Assembly: GCA_022565935.1 (NCBI GenBank)
Contig: JADFJY010000012.1
Span: forward strand, 1 to 16,919
Source: Nitrososphaerota archaeon
GTDB lineage: Archaea; Thermoproteota; Nitrososphaeria; Nitrososphaerales; Nitrosopumilaceae
Length of the DNA: 16,919 nt
Direction of reading: 5' to 3'
Position numbers and translations under genes: made by a program. Shown here piece after piece: positions 1-7,355 of the stretch. The notes under the pieces are model-generated. The model saw only the letters and a program-made list of their open reading frames with translations. It made no database searches and had not been told where the DNA came from. The first letter of the stretch is position 1; each line of letters begins with the position of its first letter.

Positions 1-169
1 TTACTAAACCATCATTAAAACCATCTTGATTGTTTGGAAAGTCTTCTGGTTTTGGATCATGCTTTTGAATCTCAGTTCCCATTGCACCATCAAAAAGTAA
101 AATTCTATTTTGTAATGCATCTAAAAATAATTCTTTTTCTGTCAACTTAATTTCAAAATGTACTGACAC
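1..169 (-). CDS. metH: Homocysteine S-methyltransferase domain protein (MetH-like), N-terminal part only
   Basis: This gene reads leftward and runs off the window, so only about 56 codons are visible. Its N-terminus contains FDGAMGTEIQ (residues 26-35 from the chosen start) followed by DGFNDGLV. This matches the beginning of the cobalamin-dependent methionine synthase homocysteine-binding barrel, where a DGAMGT-type motif opens the domain. The expected role is methyl transfer to homocysteine to make methionine in the cytoplasm. Whether the protein also carries folate and cobalamin domains cannot be seen. The start is taken as GTG at 169-167, just after an in-frame stop. A TTG at 145-143 (giving a protein starting L-T-E-K) is an equally possible start. 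It is divergent from the MFS gene at 259. Confidence 0.78.
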   Translation of the reverse strand, partial: MSVHFEIKLTEKELFLDALQNRILLFDGAMGTEIQKHDPKPEDFPNNQDGFNDGLV

Positions 170-212
170 AGTTTAACTCTTTTCAGAAAAATCCACAAAC
201 ATTGAGGTGATT

Positions 213-228
213 GATACGTATATTGAAA
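213..228. promoter_or_regulatory. Putative divergent TATA region between metH-like gene and MFS gene
   Basis: The AT-rich segment around 213-228 contains tacgta followed by tatt. Read on the plus strand it gives a TATA-like box centred about 38 nt upstream of the MFS start at 259. Read on the minus strand the same bases give aatatacgta, about 50 nt upstream of the GTG start at 169. The spacing fits archaeal promoters (TATA about 25 nt before the transcript start) with short leaders on both sides. It is judged by eye only. Confidence 0.35.
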
Positions 229-258
229 TTAGGTAAAAGATGAATTACATGTACATTT

Positions 259-1359
259 ATGCAAAAGATTCAAGTAAATAATCGAGTTCGTAGTGCAACC
301 TTTTTTCAGCATGCTGGAGTATCAATTGTTTTTGTATTCATGCCCATTATTGCAAAAAGTGTTACAGATTCCATACTTGAGATTGGGCTTATTATAGCAT
401 CATTTAGTTTTGCTCAGATTTTATCTGAAATCTATTTTGGCAGACATTCAGACAAGAAGGGTACTAGGCTCAAATTTATCAGAATTGGCTTCATTGGATG
501 TGCTGCAGCCTTTGGACTACATTATTTTGCAGATGATATCACTCTATTACTTTTGGCAAGAATAGGAGCAGGAATTGCAAGTGGAATAATGATTCCTGCA
601 ATGATTGCATATGCATACGAGATAAACGTTGAGAGAAAAAGAGCAGCAACAATAATTTCATTTCATGCATTAGGATGGCTTGCAGGAATTGGAGCCGCTG
701 GATTTGCAAATGACCTAAAAATAATTTTCATAATTAGTGCAGTTTCATTTTTAATTGGATTAATGTTTACAATTAAACTGCCAAATATATCACAAGAAAA
801 AGAGCTAGAACCAGGAACTACAAAGAAAATTATTGTAAAAAATAAATTTCTATTTTTATCATTATTACTAAGACATATTGGAGCAGCAGCTGTATGGACT
901 ATTCTTCCATTAATGTTAATAGAAAAATTAGGTGCTGAACTTTATCAAATATCAATCATATATGTTGCAAATACATTGACTGCATTTATCTTGATGAACT
1001 TGATGGCAAGTAGAATTAATATCTCAAATATTACTAAATTCAAAATTGGAATTGGTTGTACAATATTTGTCTTTATAGGACTGTCAGTAATTACAGAGTG
1101 GTGGATGGCAATGCCATTTATGGCATTAGTTGGTGGAACTTGGGCATTTTTATTTATTGGAGGAAACTTTCATCTAATGGAGAACAACCCACGCTCTACA
1201 TCAACTGCAATTTTTAGTTCTACATTATCAATTGCAATGGTATTGGGCCCTATAATTGCAGGAGGTATTGCATTTGTATTTGACTATATTGCAGTCATGT
1301 ATTTTGCAATTGCGATTATTTTGTGTGCGTTTGTAGTATCACTAAAGGTAAAAATTTAA
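259..1359 (+). CDS. Major facilitator superfamily (MFS) permease
   Basis: This is a polytopic inner-membrane transporter of 366 residues, slightly short for the roughly 400-residue family. I count about twelve hydrophobic segments in two sets of six, separated by a charged linker around residues 176-195. The diagnostic MFS loop between helices 2 and 3 is present as GRHSDKKGTR (residues 61-70). Helix 4 contains the Gly-rich ARIGAGIASG stretch usual for the family. The substrate cannot be deduced. Nothing separates drug efflux from metabolite or siderophore transport, and there is no partner gene on the same strand. The gene is monocistronic and converges with the ABC permease gene, with only 17 nt between the two stops. 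Confidence 0.88.
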   Translation: MQKIQVNNRVRSATFFQHAGVSIVFVFMPIIAKSVTDSILEIGLIIASFSFAQILSEIYFGRHSDKKGTRLKFIRIGFIGCAAAFGLHYFADDITLLLLARIGAGIASGIMIPAMIAYAYEINVERKRAATIISFHALGWLAGIGAAGFANDLKIIFIISAVSFLIGLMFTIKLPNISQEKELEPGTTKKIIVKNKFLFLSLLLRHIGAAAVWTILPLMLIEKLGAELYQISIIYVANTLTAFILMNLMASRINISNITKFKIGIGCTIFVFIGLSVITEWWMAMPFMALVGGTWAFLFIGGNFHLMENNPRSTSTAIFSSTLSIAMVLGPIIAGGIAFVFDYIAVMYFAIAIILCAFVVSLKVKI

Positions 1360-1364
1360 AAAAA
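1350..1364 (-). terminator. Possible oligo-T terminator of the ABC importer operon
   Basis: Just beyond the permease stop (minus strand, 1377) the transcript would read a run of seven T residues (complement of 1358-1364) and then five more (complement of 1350-1354). Oligo-T tracts of this kind are the usual intrinsic termination signal in archaea. The tract overlaps the last codons of the convergent MFS gene. No hairpin is needed or obvious. Confidence 0.35.
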
Positions 1365-1376
1365 TTATTCTAGATA

Positions 1377-2144
1377 TTATTGTAATCCCCATCTTGACAT
1401 TACTTTGTTTTCTAGTTTTTTGAATACAACACTATCAATTACAAGACCAATAACCATTATCACAACCATTATTGAAATGACTTGTGAGACATCATTTAGT
1501 GAACGTCCTGCATTTAGTAAGAATCCTAGTCCTAGGAAGGAAAACAACAGTTCAGCACCAATTACGCCTCGCCATGCAAAAGCCCATCCCTGCTTAAAGC
1601 CTGAAATCATGTATGGAAATGCTGCAGGAATCAATACCGCCGTAATTAGTTGACTTCCCTTTGCACCCATATTTCTTGCAGCCTCGATATAGTGAGGATC
1701 AATGTTTTTGACTCCAGTGTAGGTGTTTATCGTAACTGCAAAGATTGCTCCAATTGCAGTAACAAAAATAATTCCACCATCTGTTAATCCAAACCAAAGA
1801 ATTGCAAGAGGGACCCATGCAATAGAAGGAATTGATTGTAATCCTAAAACTAAAGAGCCAACAGTTTGGTTGATTACCTCAACTCTAGCCATGAAAATTC
1901 CTAAGACAACTCCTCCACTAATTGCAATTGTTAATCCAATTGCTAATCTCCACATGCTAGTTGCAATTCCATAAAACAAGCTACCATCTGCTGCACCATA
2001 TGCCAAGTCTTCAGCTACTTCATATGGAGATGGAAAGATGTTATCAGGCCAAATTCCTGCCATTGAAATAATTTGCCAAATTACAATGATTCCAACGTAA
2101 AATGCAATTCTATGTGGTGTAAAATTTTTTCCCATTATAATCAC
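1377..2144 (-). CDS. ABC transporter permease, sulfonate/nitrate/taurine (SsuC/TauC) family
   Basis: This is the 255-residue membrane subunit of a binding-protein-dependent importer, with about six transmembrane helices. The cytoplasmic coupling (EAA) loop is clear: EAARNMGAKG at residues 154-163 followed by a Pro-rich segment (IPAAFP), then the GWAFAWRGVIGAELL stretch typical of SsuC/TauC/NrtB-type permeases. The chosen start is GTG, which overlaps the ATPase stop as GTGA (4 nt) and implies translational coupling. The ATG three codons later (2135-2133) is an alternative. It is the third gene of the importer operon. Sulfonates, nitrate, nitrite, cyanate, bicarbonate or thiamine precursors are all transported by relatives, so the substrate is left open. 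Confidence 0.9.
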   Translation of the reverse strand: MIIMGKNFTPHRIAFYVGIIVIWQIISMAGIWPDNIFPSPYEVAEDLAYGAADGSLFYGIATSMWRLAIGLTIAISGGVVLGIFMARVEVINQTVGSLVLGLQSIPSIAWVPLAILWFGLTDGGIIFVTAIGAIFAVTINTYTGVKNIDPHYIEAARNMGAKGSQLITAVLIPAAFPYMISGFKQGWAFAWRGVIGAELLFSFLGLGFLLNAGRSLNDVSQVISIMVVIMVIGLVIDSVVFKKLENKVMSRWGLQ

Positions 2145-2905
2145 TCTTTATTTTTCTTTACCTCAGGTCTAAGTTCTGCTAAAATTTCTTGTTGTAGTTT
2201 GAGTAATGATTCATCTTCAGTAACTCTAGGTCGTGGAAAATTATTTTCAAATTCTTTTTTGATAATTGATGGACGATTACTGAAAACAACTATTTTATTT
2301 CCAAGAACTGTAGCTTCTGCAACATTATGAGTTACAAACAAAATTGTCTTCTTTGTTTTCTCCCAAATTAGTTGCATTTCAACTAATAGTAAATCACGAG
2401 TCTGTGCATCAAGTGATGCAAATGGTTCATCCATTAGTAATACATCAGGATCCATAACAAGGGCTCTAGCAATAGCTACACGTTGTTTCATTCCAGTTGA
2501 AAGTTGGTAAGTATAAGAATTTGCAAATTTTGTTAGCTGCATCATATCCAAATATCTATTTGATATCTTGGCTCGCTCATCTTTTGGAATACCTGCCATC
2601 TTTAATCCAAATTCTACATTATCTTGAACTGTGAGCCATGGAAATAGCGCACCTTCTTGAAACACCAAAATTCTCTCAGGACTAGTCTCAGAAACTGGAT
2701 GACCATCAAATATAATTTGTCCCTCATCGGGCGTCTCCAAGCCTGCAATAATACGTAAAAATGTAGATTTACCACAACCTGATGGACCTACTATACATAC
2801 AAAGTCACCTGCCTCAACTTTTAGATTAATTCCACCTAGTGCCTCGAGTTTATGAGATTCATGGCTAAAGAACTTTACAATATTTTTTGCCTCTAACTTT
2901 GTCAT
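2141..2905 (-). CDS. ABC transporter ATP-binding protein, sulfonate/nitrate/taurine (SsuB/TauB) family
   Basis: This is the 254-residue ATPase that powers the adjacent importer. Visible motifs are Walker A GPSGCGKST (40-48), the Q-loop and following ALFPW segment (residues 81-90), Walker B VLLMDE with catalytic Glu160, the D-loop SLD (164-166) and the switch His193 in VTHN. The ABC signature reads LSTGM (135-139) instead of LSGGM. The second residue of the GG pair is retained, so activity is expected. The ATG overlaps the end of the binding-protein gene as ATGA (4 nt), and its stop overlaps the permease start. The family assignment rests on overall likeness to SsuB/TauB/NrtD, and the operon supports it. 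Confidence 0.92.
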   Translation of the reverse strand: MTKLEAKNIVKFFSHESHKLEALGGINLKVEAGDFVCIVGPSGCGKSTFLRIIAGLETPDEGQIIFDGHPVSETSPERILVFQEGALFPWLTVQDNVEFGLKMAGIPKDERAKISNRYLDMMQLTKFANSYTYQLSTGMKQRVAIARALVMDPDVLLMDEPFASLDAQTRDLLLVEMQLIWEKTKKTILFVTHNVAEATVLGNKIVVFSNRPSIIKKEFENNFPRPRVTEDESLLKLQQEILAELRPEVKKNKE

Positions 2906-3921
2906 CTAGGTACTTCCCCCAAGTTCAAATTTGTATCATAGTAAAAAATTCCAGACAGATCATATCCATTTCTTCCCAGATATCCTAGTGCATCAGCTCT
3001 CTCAGCAAAGGTAAGAACAGAATCAGGTTTGGGATCTGCAGTAATTAAAATATTAGATAATGCAATATCTACAACATCATCAGACAAAGACTGACCTAAA
3101 TAAGAATTTAAAAAATCATTAAAGACAATTCTAGTTTCAACAGGATGTTCAGTAATCCAGATTGTTGTTTCAAGATGAGAATTTAAGAAATTAGAAATGA
3201 CTGTTGGATTTTTTTCAATGTAATCCACATTACCAATTAAAAGAACAGATGCAAATTCATTGTTTGGCCATAGTTCTTCTTCATGAAACAATCGTTTCCC
3301 ACCAAGTTCAGTTTCTAAAATTGTGGCCCAGGGTTCTGGAACCCATGCACCATCAATATCTCCTTTAACAAACAGTGTATAGATATCAGGGTTTGAAATA
3401 TTATAAACAATTACAGAACCGCCTTTTTCTGCTGGCTTTAATCCATTTTCAGAAAGATAGTAACGAAGTGATACATCTTGAGTGTTACCAATTTGAGGAG
3501 CAGCAATTTTTTTTCCTGCAAAGTCAGAAGCAGAATTTATTTCTGAGTTTGGGTGAACAATAAAGCTAGCACCACCACTTGCAGCACCAGCAAGAATTTT
3601 TATGTTATGATTTTCTGAATTTAAAAATCCGTTAATTGCAGGGCCTGGTCCAACATATGCAACATCAATAGAATTAGCAAACAAAGCTTCTATTGCTTGT
3701 GGTCCACTATCAAAAACTCTGGTTTCAATTTTTAGTTCTCCAAGACTATTTTGAAAAAATCCATTCCACATTCCTACGATTGGAACTGCATGACCAACAT
3801 TTGGAAAATATCCAATACGAATCTTGTTTTCATGCGTAGTATCATTAGAAAGTGCAATTACCAATACAGATAACAATACAATTCCAACAATTCCAGCAGA
3901 AATTGCTGATCGAGTTTTCAT
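2902..3921 (-). CDS. ABC transporter substrate-binding protein, NrtA/SsuA-type
   Basis: This is a 339-residue binding protein, first gene of the importer operon. An N-terminal hydrophobic helix (about residues 8-26) follows two basic residues. There is no lipobox cysteine, so it is probably held outside the membrane by an uncleaved anchor or released after cleavage. The mature part has family hallmarks: IRIGYFPNVGHA near residue 35, DSGPQAIEAL, DVAYVGPGPAINGF, GNTQDVSLRYYL and WVPEPWATILE. These match the SsuA/NrtA/TauA fold (NMT1-like), with the closest remembered likeness to aliphatic-sulfonate binding proteins. The ligand is not proven by sequence. The gene is divergent from argG, with 136 nt between them. 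Confidence 0.87.
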   Translation of the reverse strand: MKTRSAISAGIVGIVLLSVLVIALSNDTTHENKIRIGYFPNVGHAVPIVGMWNGFFQNSLGELKIETRVFDSGPQAIEALFANSIDVAYVGPGPAINGFLNSENHNIKILAGAASGGASFIVHPNSEINSASDFAGKKIAAPQIGNTQDVSLRYYLSENGLKPAEKGGSVIVYNISNPDIYTLFVKGDIDGAWVPEPWATILETELGGKRLFHEEELWPNNEFASVLLIGNVDYIEKNPTVISNFLNSHLETTIWITEHPVETRIVFNDFLNSYLGQSLSDDVVDIALSNILITADPKPDSVLTFAERADALGYLGRNGYDLSGIFYYDTNLNLGEVPR

Positions 3922-3943
3922 AAAACAGCGTTATATTTGGCGG

Positions 3944-3951
3944 TTAAATAA
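3944..3951 (-). promoter_or_regulatory. Putative TATA box of the ABC importer operon
   Basis: Read on the minus strand this is ttatttaa, centred about 26 nt upstream of the binding-protein ATG at 3921. Archaeal TATA boxes lie about 25 nt before the transcript start, so the mRNA would begin at or next to the start codon (leaderless). That would agree with the lack of a ribosome binding site there. Confidence 0.4.
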
Positions 3952-3962
3952 TCATCGAATTT

Positions 3963-4014
3963 TAGCTTAAGCTAGGCTGAAATTTTTCTTTAAAAAAAAT
4001 TAGATTCCAGCCTA
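3963..4014. repeat. Palindrome and inverted repeat in the importer/argG divergent promoter
   Basis: The 136-nt gap holds a perfect 12-nt palindrome, tagcttaagcta (3963-3974). It is directly followed by an inverted repeat of taggctg (3973-3979) and cagccta (4008-4014), whose arms flank an A/T-rich centre. Either could be an operator for a dimeric regulator controlling one or both divergent operons, for example the Lrp-type protein encoded at 9320. No regulator-binding consensus was recognised, so function is unassigned. Confidence 0.4.
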
Positions 4015-4057
4015 ACACAAAAAGATAAATTCCAAAATATGTCGAAAAAGATGTTTC

Positions 4058-5257
4058 ATGACTCAAAAAGGAATTCTTGCATTCTCTGGAGGACTAGACA
4101 CTTCAGTTGTTGTAAAATATCTACAAGAAGAACACGACATGGATGTCATTACAGTGACAGTAGATGTTGGACAATGTGATGATATTAAAAAAATTGCAGC
4201 TAAAGCAAAAAAACTTGGTGTAAAAAAACATTACAACATTGATGCACGAAAAGAATTTATCAAAGATTATATTTTTCCATCAATTAAAGCCAATGCACTT
4301 TATCAGAAAAAATATTGTCTTGCAACAGCACTTGCAAGGCCACTAATTGCAGAAAAAGTTTTAGAGATTGCAAGAAAAGAAAAAGTAACAGCATTAGCAC
4401 ATGGGTGTTCTGGCAAAGGAAATGATCAAGTGCGATTCGACATCACACTACAATCGGGTTCTGACCTACCAATCATTGCTCCAATTCGAGACAAAAATTT
4501 GGATAGGGATACTGAATTAAAGTTTGCAAAAAAACATGGAATTGAAATTGATGCTGTGGCAAAAAAGTTTAGTATTGATCAAAACTTGTGGGGACGTGCA
4601 ATTGAAGGAGGAGTACTAGAAGATCCATACAAGGAACCTCCGGATGATGTATTCATTTGGGTTAAAACAAAAAACTTGCCAGATAAACCAACGTATTTAG
4701 AAATTAAATTTGAAAAAGGAATTCCAGTTAAAGTTGATGATAAAGAAATGGATTCTCAAAAATTAATTGAATACATCAACAAAAAAGCAGGTGATGCAGG
4801 TGTTGGAATAGTTGATCATATTGAAGACAGAGTTATTGGAATTAAATCCCGTGAAGTATATGAAACTCCTGCAGCTACTTGTTTGATTGAAGCACATGCA
4901 GATTTAGAAAAGATGGTTCACACTAAACATGAAAACAAGTTCAAATCCCTAATTGATGATGAATGGGCATACTTGGTGTATTCTGGACTTTGGTCAGACC
5001 CACTCAAAACAGATCTTGATGGGTTTATTGAAGCATCACAAAAACCAGTATCAGGAAGTGTGAAGCTAAAGTTGTACAAAGGAAGCCTAAGGGTAGTTGG
5101 AAGAAAATCAAAAAATTCATTGTATAATCATGGTATTGCCACTTATAGTTCAGAATCAACATTTGATCAGAGATTAGCCAAAGGATTTGTAAAATTATGG
5201 GGAATGCAGACAACAGAAGCTAATAAATTACAAAAGAAAATTTCAAAAAAAATATGA
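4058..5257 (+). CDS. argG: Argininosuccinate synthase
   Basis: This enzyme joins citrulline and aspartate with ATP to form argininosuccinate, the penultimate step to arginine, in the cytoplasm. It has 399 residues, the normal length. The N-terminal ATP pyrophosphatase loop SGGLDTS is at residues 10-16, followed by the characteristic VTVDVGQ. Further motifs are AHGCSGKGNDQVRF in the nucleotide/citrulline region and SIDQNLWGRAIEGG in the middle. The start ATG at 4058 places the SGGLDTS loop where the family has it. An ATG at 4051 is in another frame. The gene opens the carrier-protein arginine operon and overlaps lysW1 by 4 nt (ATGA). Its product acts on citrulline derived from the ornithine made by the next genes. 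Confidence 0.97.
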   Translation: MTQKGILAFSGGLDTSVVVKYLQEEHDMDVITVTVDVGQCDDIKKIAAKAKKLGVKKHYNIDARKEFIKDYIFPSIKANALYQKKYCLATALARPLIAEKVLEIARKEKVTALAHGCSGKGNDQVRFDITLQSGSDLPIIAPIRDKNLDRDTELKFAKKHGIEIDAVAKKFSIDQNLWGRAIEGGVLEDPYKEPPDDVFIWVKTKNLPDKPTYLEIKFEKGIPVKVDDKEMDSQKLIEYINKKAGDAGVGIVDHIEDRVIGIKSREVYETPAATCLIEAHADLEKMVHTKHENKFKSLIDDEWAYLVYSGLWSDPLKTDLDGFIEASQKPVSGSVKLKLYKGSLRVVGRKSKNSLYNHGIATYSSESTFDQRLAKGFVKLWGMQTTEANKLQKKISKKI

Positions 5258-5421
5258 ACTGCCCAGAATGTGATGCAACATTAAACATTCCAGACGATGC
5301 CTCGGTTGGAGAAATTATCTCCTGTCCTGATTGTGGCGCTGACTTTGAAATCGCTAAAAAAGACGGATCAAATTTAGAGCTAAAGCAAGCAGAGACTGTA
5401 GGCGAAGACTGGGGAGAGTAA
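5254..5421 (+). CDS. lysW: Amino-group carrier protein LysW (copy 1)
   Basis: This is a very small acidic zinc protein of 55 residues that carries the substrate through the pathway, protecting its alpha-amino group. Two CxxC pairs (C3/C6 and C24/C27) form a zinc ribbon. The C-terminus ends EDWGE, the invariant LysW tail. In Thermus and Sulfolobus the side-chain carboxyl of that last Glu is ligated to the amino group of glutamate or alpha-aminoadipate. It overlaps argG by 4 nt and shares one nucleotide with the lysX1 ATG (TAATG), so the three are translationally coupled. The codons for the WGE tail also supply a purine-rich ribosome-binding stretch for lysX1. Position beside argG suggests the glutamate/ornithine branch. 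Confidence 0.95.
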   Translation: MNCPECDATLNIPDDASVGEIISCPDCGADFEIAKKDGSNLELKQAETVGEDWGE

Positions 5422-6278
5422 TGTCAAAAGTATGTATCGTGTTTGACCGTCTGAGAACAGAAGAAAAAATGCTTCAAAAAGAAGCAACAAATCTTGGTCA
5501 TGATACAGTGATGTTGGATGCAAAGATTACTCAAATTAATACAGATAGTAAAAAAGAAGACTATGAATTTGGTGACATTGTTTTAGAAAGATGTGTTAGT
5601 TATTTTAGAGGACTTCACTTTACTGCAAGTCTAGAATTTATGGATGTGCCAGTACTAAACAAATTTGATGTTGCAAATATTTGTGGAAACAAGATGTTTA
5701 TGACTTTACTTTTAAAAAAAAATAACATTCCAACACCAAAAACATACTTTTCATTTTCAAGTGAAGGTGCTGCAAAGAATTTAGAGAAAGTTGGATATCC
5801 ACTAGTGATCAAACCAGTGATAGGAAGTTGGGGTAGAGGTGTAATGCAAATTAAAGACAAAGATACAATGGAGGCAGTTTTTGAAATAAGAGACATTACA
5901 GATAGTCCACATGATAGAATTTACTACTTGCAAGAATTAATCAAAAGACCACCAAGAGATATCAGAGTAATCACTGTAGGAGATGAACCTATTGCAGCCA
6001 TGTACAGAAAATCATCAGGTGGTTTTAAGACAAACATAGCACTTGGGGCGGATCCAGAAATTTGTAAGATCACAAAAGAAATGGAGGATATGGCAGCAAA
6101 AGCATCAAAAGCCATGGGTGGAGGAATTTTAGGAATAGATATGATGGAAGATGAGCAAAGAGGACTTGTTGTACACGAAGTCAACAATACAGTTGAATTC
6201 AAAGGATTGGCAAGAGTTGCAAAACGAAATATTCCAAAAGAAATGATAGAATTTGCTCTAAACTACGTTAGGAAATAA
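5421..6278 (+). CDS. argX: LysW ligase, ATP-grasp, LysX/ArgX family (copy 1, probably glutamate-LysW ligase ArgX)
   Basis: This is a 285-residue RimK-like ATP-grasp ligase that activates the LysW C-terminus with ATP and couples it to the amino group of an amino acid. Visible are the N-terminal LERCVSYFRGLH block, GNKMFMTLLL (89-98), the ATP-binding lysine and glycine loop KPVIGSWGRG (131-140), KRPPRDIRV and the metal-binding set D240, E253 and N255. The tail after N255 reads NTVEFKGLARVAKRN. This differs from copy 2 (NTTEYKNTVRVCKVD), and copy 2 looks closer to my memory of Thermus LysX. With its place right after argG, this favours glutamate as substrate (ArgX). Substrate choice is inferred, whereas the family is certain. 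Confidence 0.9.
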   Translation: MSKVCIVFDRLRTEEKMLQKEATNLGHDTVMLDAKITQINTDSKKEDYEFGDIVLERCVSYFRGLHFTASLEFMDVPVLNKFDVANICGNKMFMTLLLKKNNIPTPKTYFSFSSEGAAKNLEKVGYPLVIKPVIGSWGRGVMQIKDKDTMEAVFEIRDITDSPHDRIYYLQELIKRPPRDIRVITVGDEPIAAMYRKSSGGFKTNIALGADPEICKITKEMEDMAAKASKAMGGGILGIDMMEDEQRGLVVHEVNNTVEFKGLARVAKRNIPKEMIEFALNYVRK

Positions 6279-6293
6279 ATTATACTCCATAAC

Positions 6294-6301
6294 GAGGAGG
6301 T
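6294..6301 (+). promoter_or_regulatory. Strong ribosome binding site for lysY/argC
   Basis: The sequence gaggaggt lies five nucleotides before the ATG at 6307. This is one of the few near-perfect Shine-Dalgarno sites in the window. It stands in the only sizeable gap (28 nt) inside the operon, where coupling by overlap is impossible. It fixes the argC start. Confidence 0.75.
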
Positions 6302-6306
6302 TTATC

Positions 6307-7353
6307 ATGAAAGTAGGTATTGTAGGCGCATCAGGATATGTAGGTGGAGAGACACTTCGTCTTCTTGTCAATCATCCTGATGTTGAGATAGCAATGGTAA
6401 CATCAAGACAGCATGTTGGTGAATATATTCATAGAGTGCAACCAAGTTTGAAGGGATTTACAGATCTTACTTTCTCAGAATTAGATTATGATAAATTAAC
6501 TGACAAATGTGATCTAGTATTCACAGCTGTTCCACACGGTACTGCAACTGAAATTGTAAAGGCGCTCTATGATAGAGGAATGAAAATAATTGATTTGAGT
6601 GCTGATTACAGATTACATAATCAAGAAGATTATGACAAATGGTATGGATGGGAGCACCCACATCCAGATTATTTAGAAAAATCAGTTTTTGGAATTCCGG
6701 AATTACATAGAGAGAAAATTAAAAAGTCACAACTTGTTTCTTGTCCAGGATGCATGGCAGTTACATCAATATTAGCACTAGCCCCATTAATTCGAAATAA
6801 CATTATTGAGACAGAACACATTATTGTTGATGCAAAAATTGGGTCTTCTGGTGCAGGTTCGGGTTCTGGAACTGCGCATGCAATGAGAGCAGGAGTGATT
6901 AGGCCATACAAACCAGCAGGGCATAGACACACAGGTGAGATTGAACAAGAACTTAGTGAAATTGCAGGAAAGAAGATTCGTGTTTCAATGAGTCCACATG
7001 CAGTTGATGTAGTTCGTGGAATTTTGTGTACAAACCATACATTCATGCAAAAAGACATAGATGAAAAAGAATTGTGGAAATTGTATCGTCAAGCTTATGG
7101 TGATGAAAAATTTATCAGACTTATACGAGACAAAAAGGGATTATACAAATTCCCAGATCCAAAGTTTTTAGTTGGTTCAAACTTTTGCGATATTGGATTT
7201 GAAATTGATAAAGACAATAACAGATTGATTGCTTTATCTGCATCAGATAACTTGATGAAAGGTGCAGCAGGTTCAGCAATTCAAAATATGAACATAATGT
7301 GTGGTTTTGATGAAATGGATGGACTAAGATATACTCCACTAACTCCTGTTTAG
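6307..7353 (+). CDS. lysY: LysW-aminoadipyl/glutamyl-phosphate reductase (LysY/ArgC)
   Basis: This is an NADPH-dependent reductase of 348 residues that converts the carrier-bound acyl phosphate into the semialdehyde. It starts with a Rossmann loop, GIVGASGYVGGE (residues 4-15). The catalytic cysteine is C149 in SCPGCMA (145-151). Classic ArgC proteins have NPGC here, whereas this one has CPGC, placing a second cysteine (C146) three residues away. Other family blocks are FTAVPHGTA and the downstream GSSGAGSGSGTAH. Only one copy is present, so it presumably serves both arginine and lysine branches. It lies 28 nt after lysX1 and two nucleotides before lysZ. An N-acetylglutamate-type ArgC is the alternative, but the LysW context argues against it. 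Confidence 0.93.
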   Translation: MKVGIVGASGYVGGETLRLLVNHPDVEIAMVTSRQHVGEYIHRVQPSLKGFTDLTFSELDYDKLTDKCDLVFTAVPHGTATEIVKALYDRGMKIIDLSADYRLHNQEDYDKWYGWEHPHPDYLEKSVFGIPELHREKIKKSQLVSCPGCMAVTSILALAPLIRNNIIETEHIIVDAKIGSSGAGSGSGTAHAMRAGVIRPYKPAGHRHTGEIEQELSEIAGKKIRVSMSPHAVDVVRGILCTNHTFMQKDIDEKELWKLYRQAYGDEKFIRLIRDKKGLYKFPDPKFLVGSNFCDIGFEIDKDNNRLIALSASDNLMKGAAGSAIQNMNIMCGFDEMDGLRYTPLTPV

Positions 7354-7355
7354 AA

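Noticed and set aside
1405..1974. Plus-strand open frames opposite the ABC permease
   Set aside because: The permease frame has a full set of family motifs and the opposite frames show none.
3922..4057. Searched for a tRNA, riboswitch or small RNA gene in this gap and the other intergenic gaps
   Set aside because: No cloverleaf, T-loop sequence or known riboswitch core was seen. The gaps are short, AT-rich promoter regions.
6669..7058. Minus-strand open frame of about 129 codons inside lysY/argC
   Set aside because: It lies entirely opposite a conserved enzyme with clear motifs. The Cys/Ser/Pro-rich translation is typical of a shadow frame.
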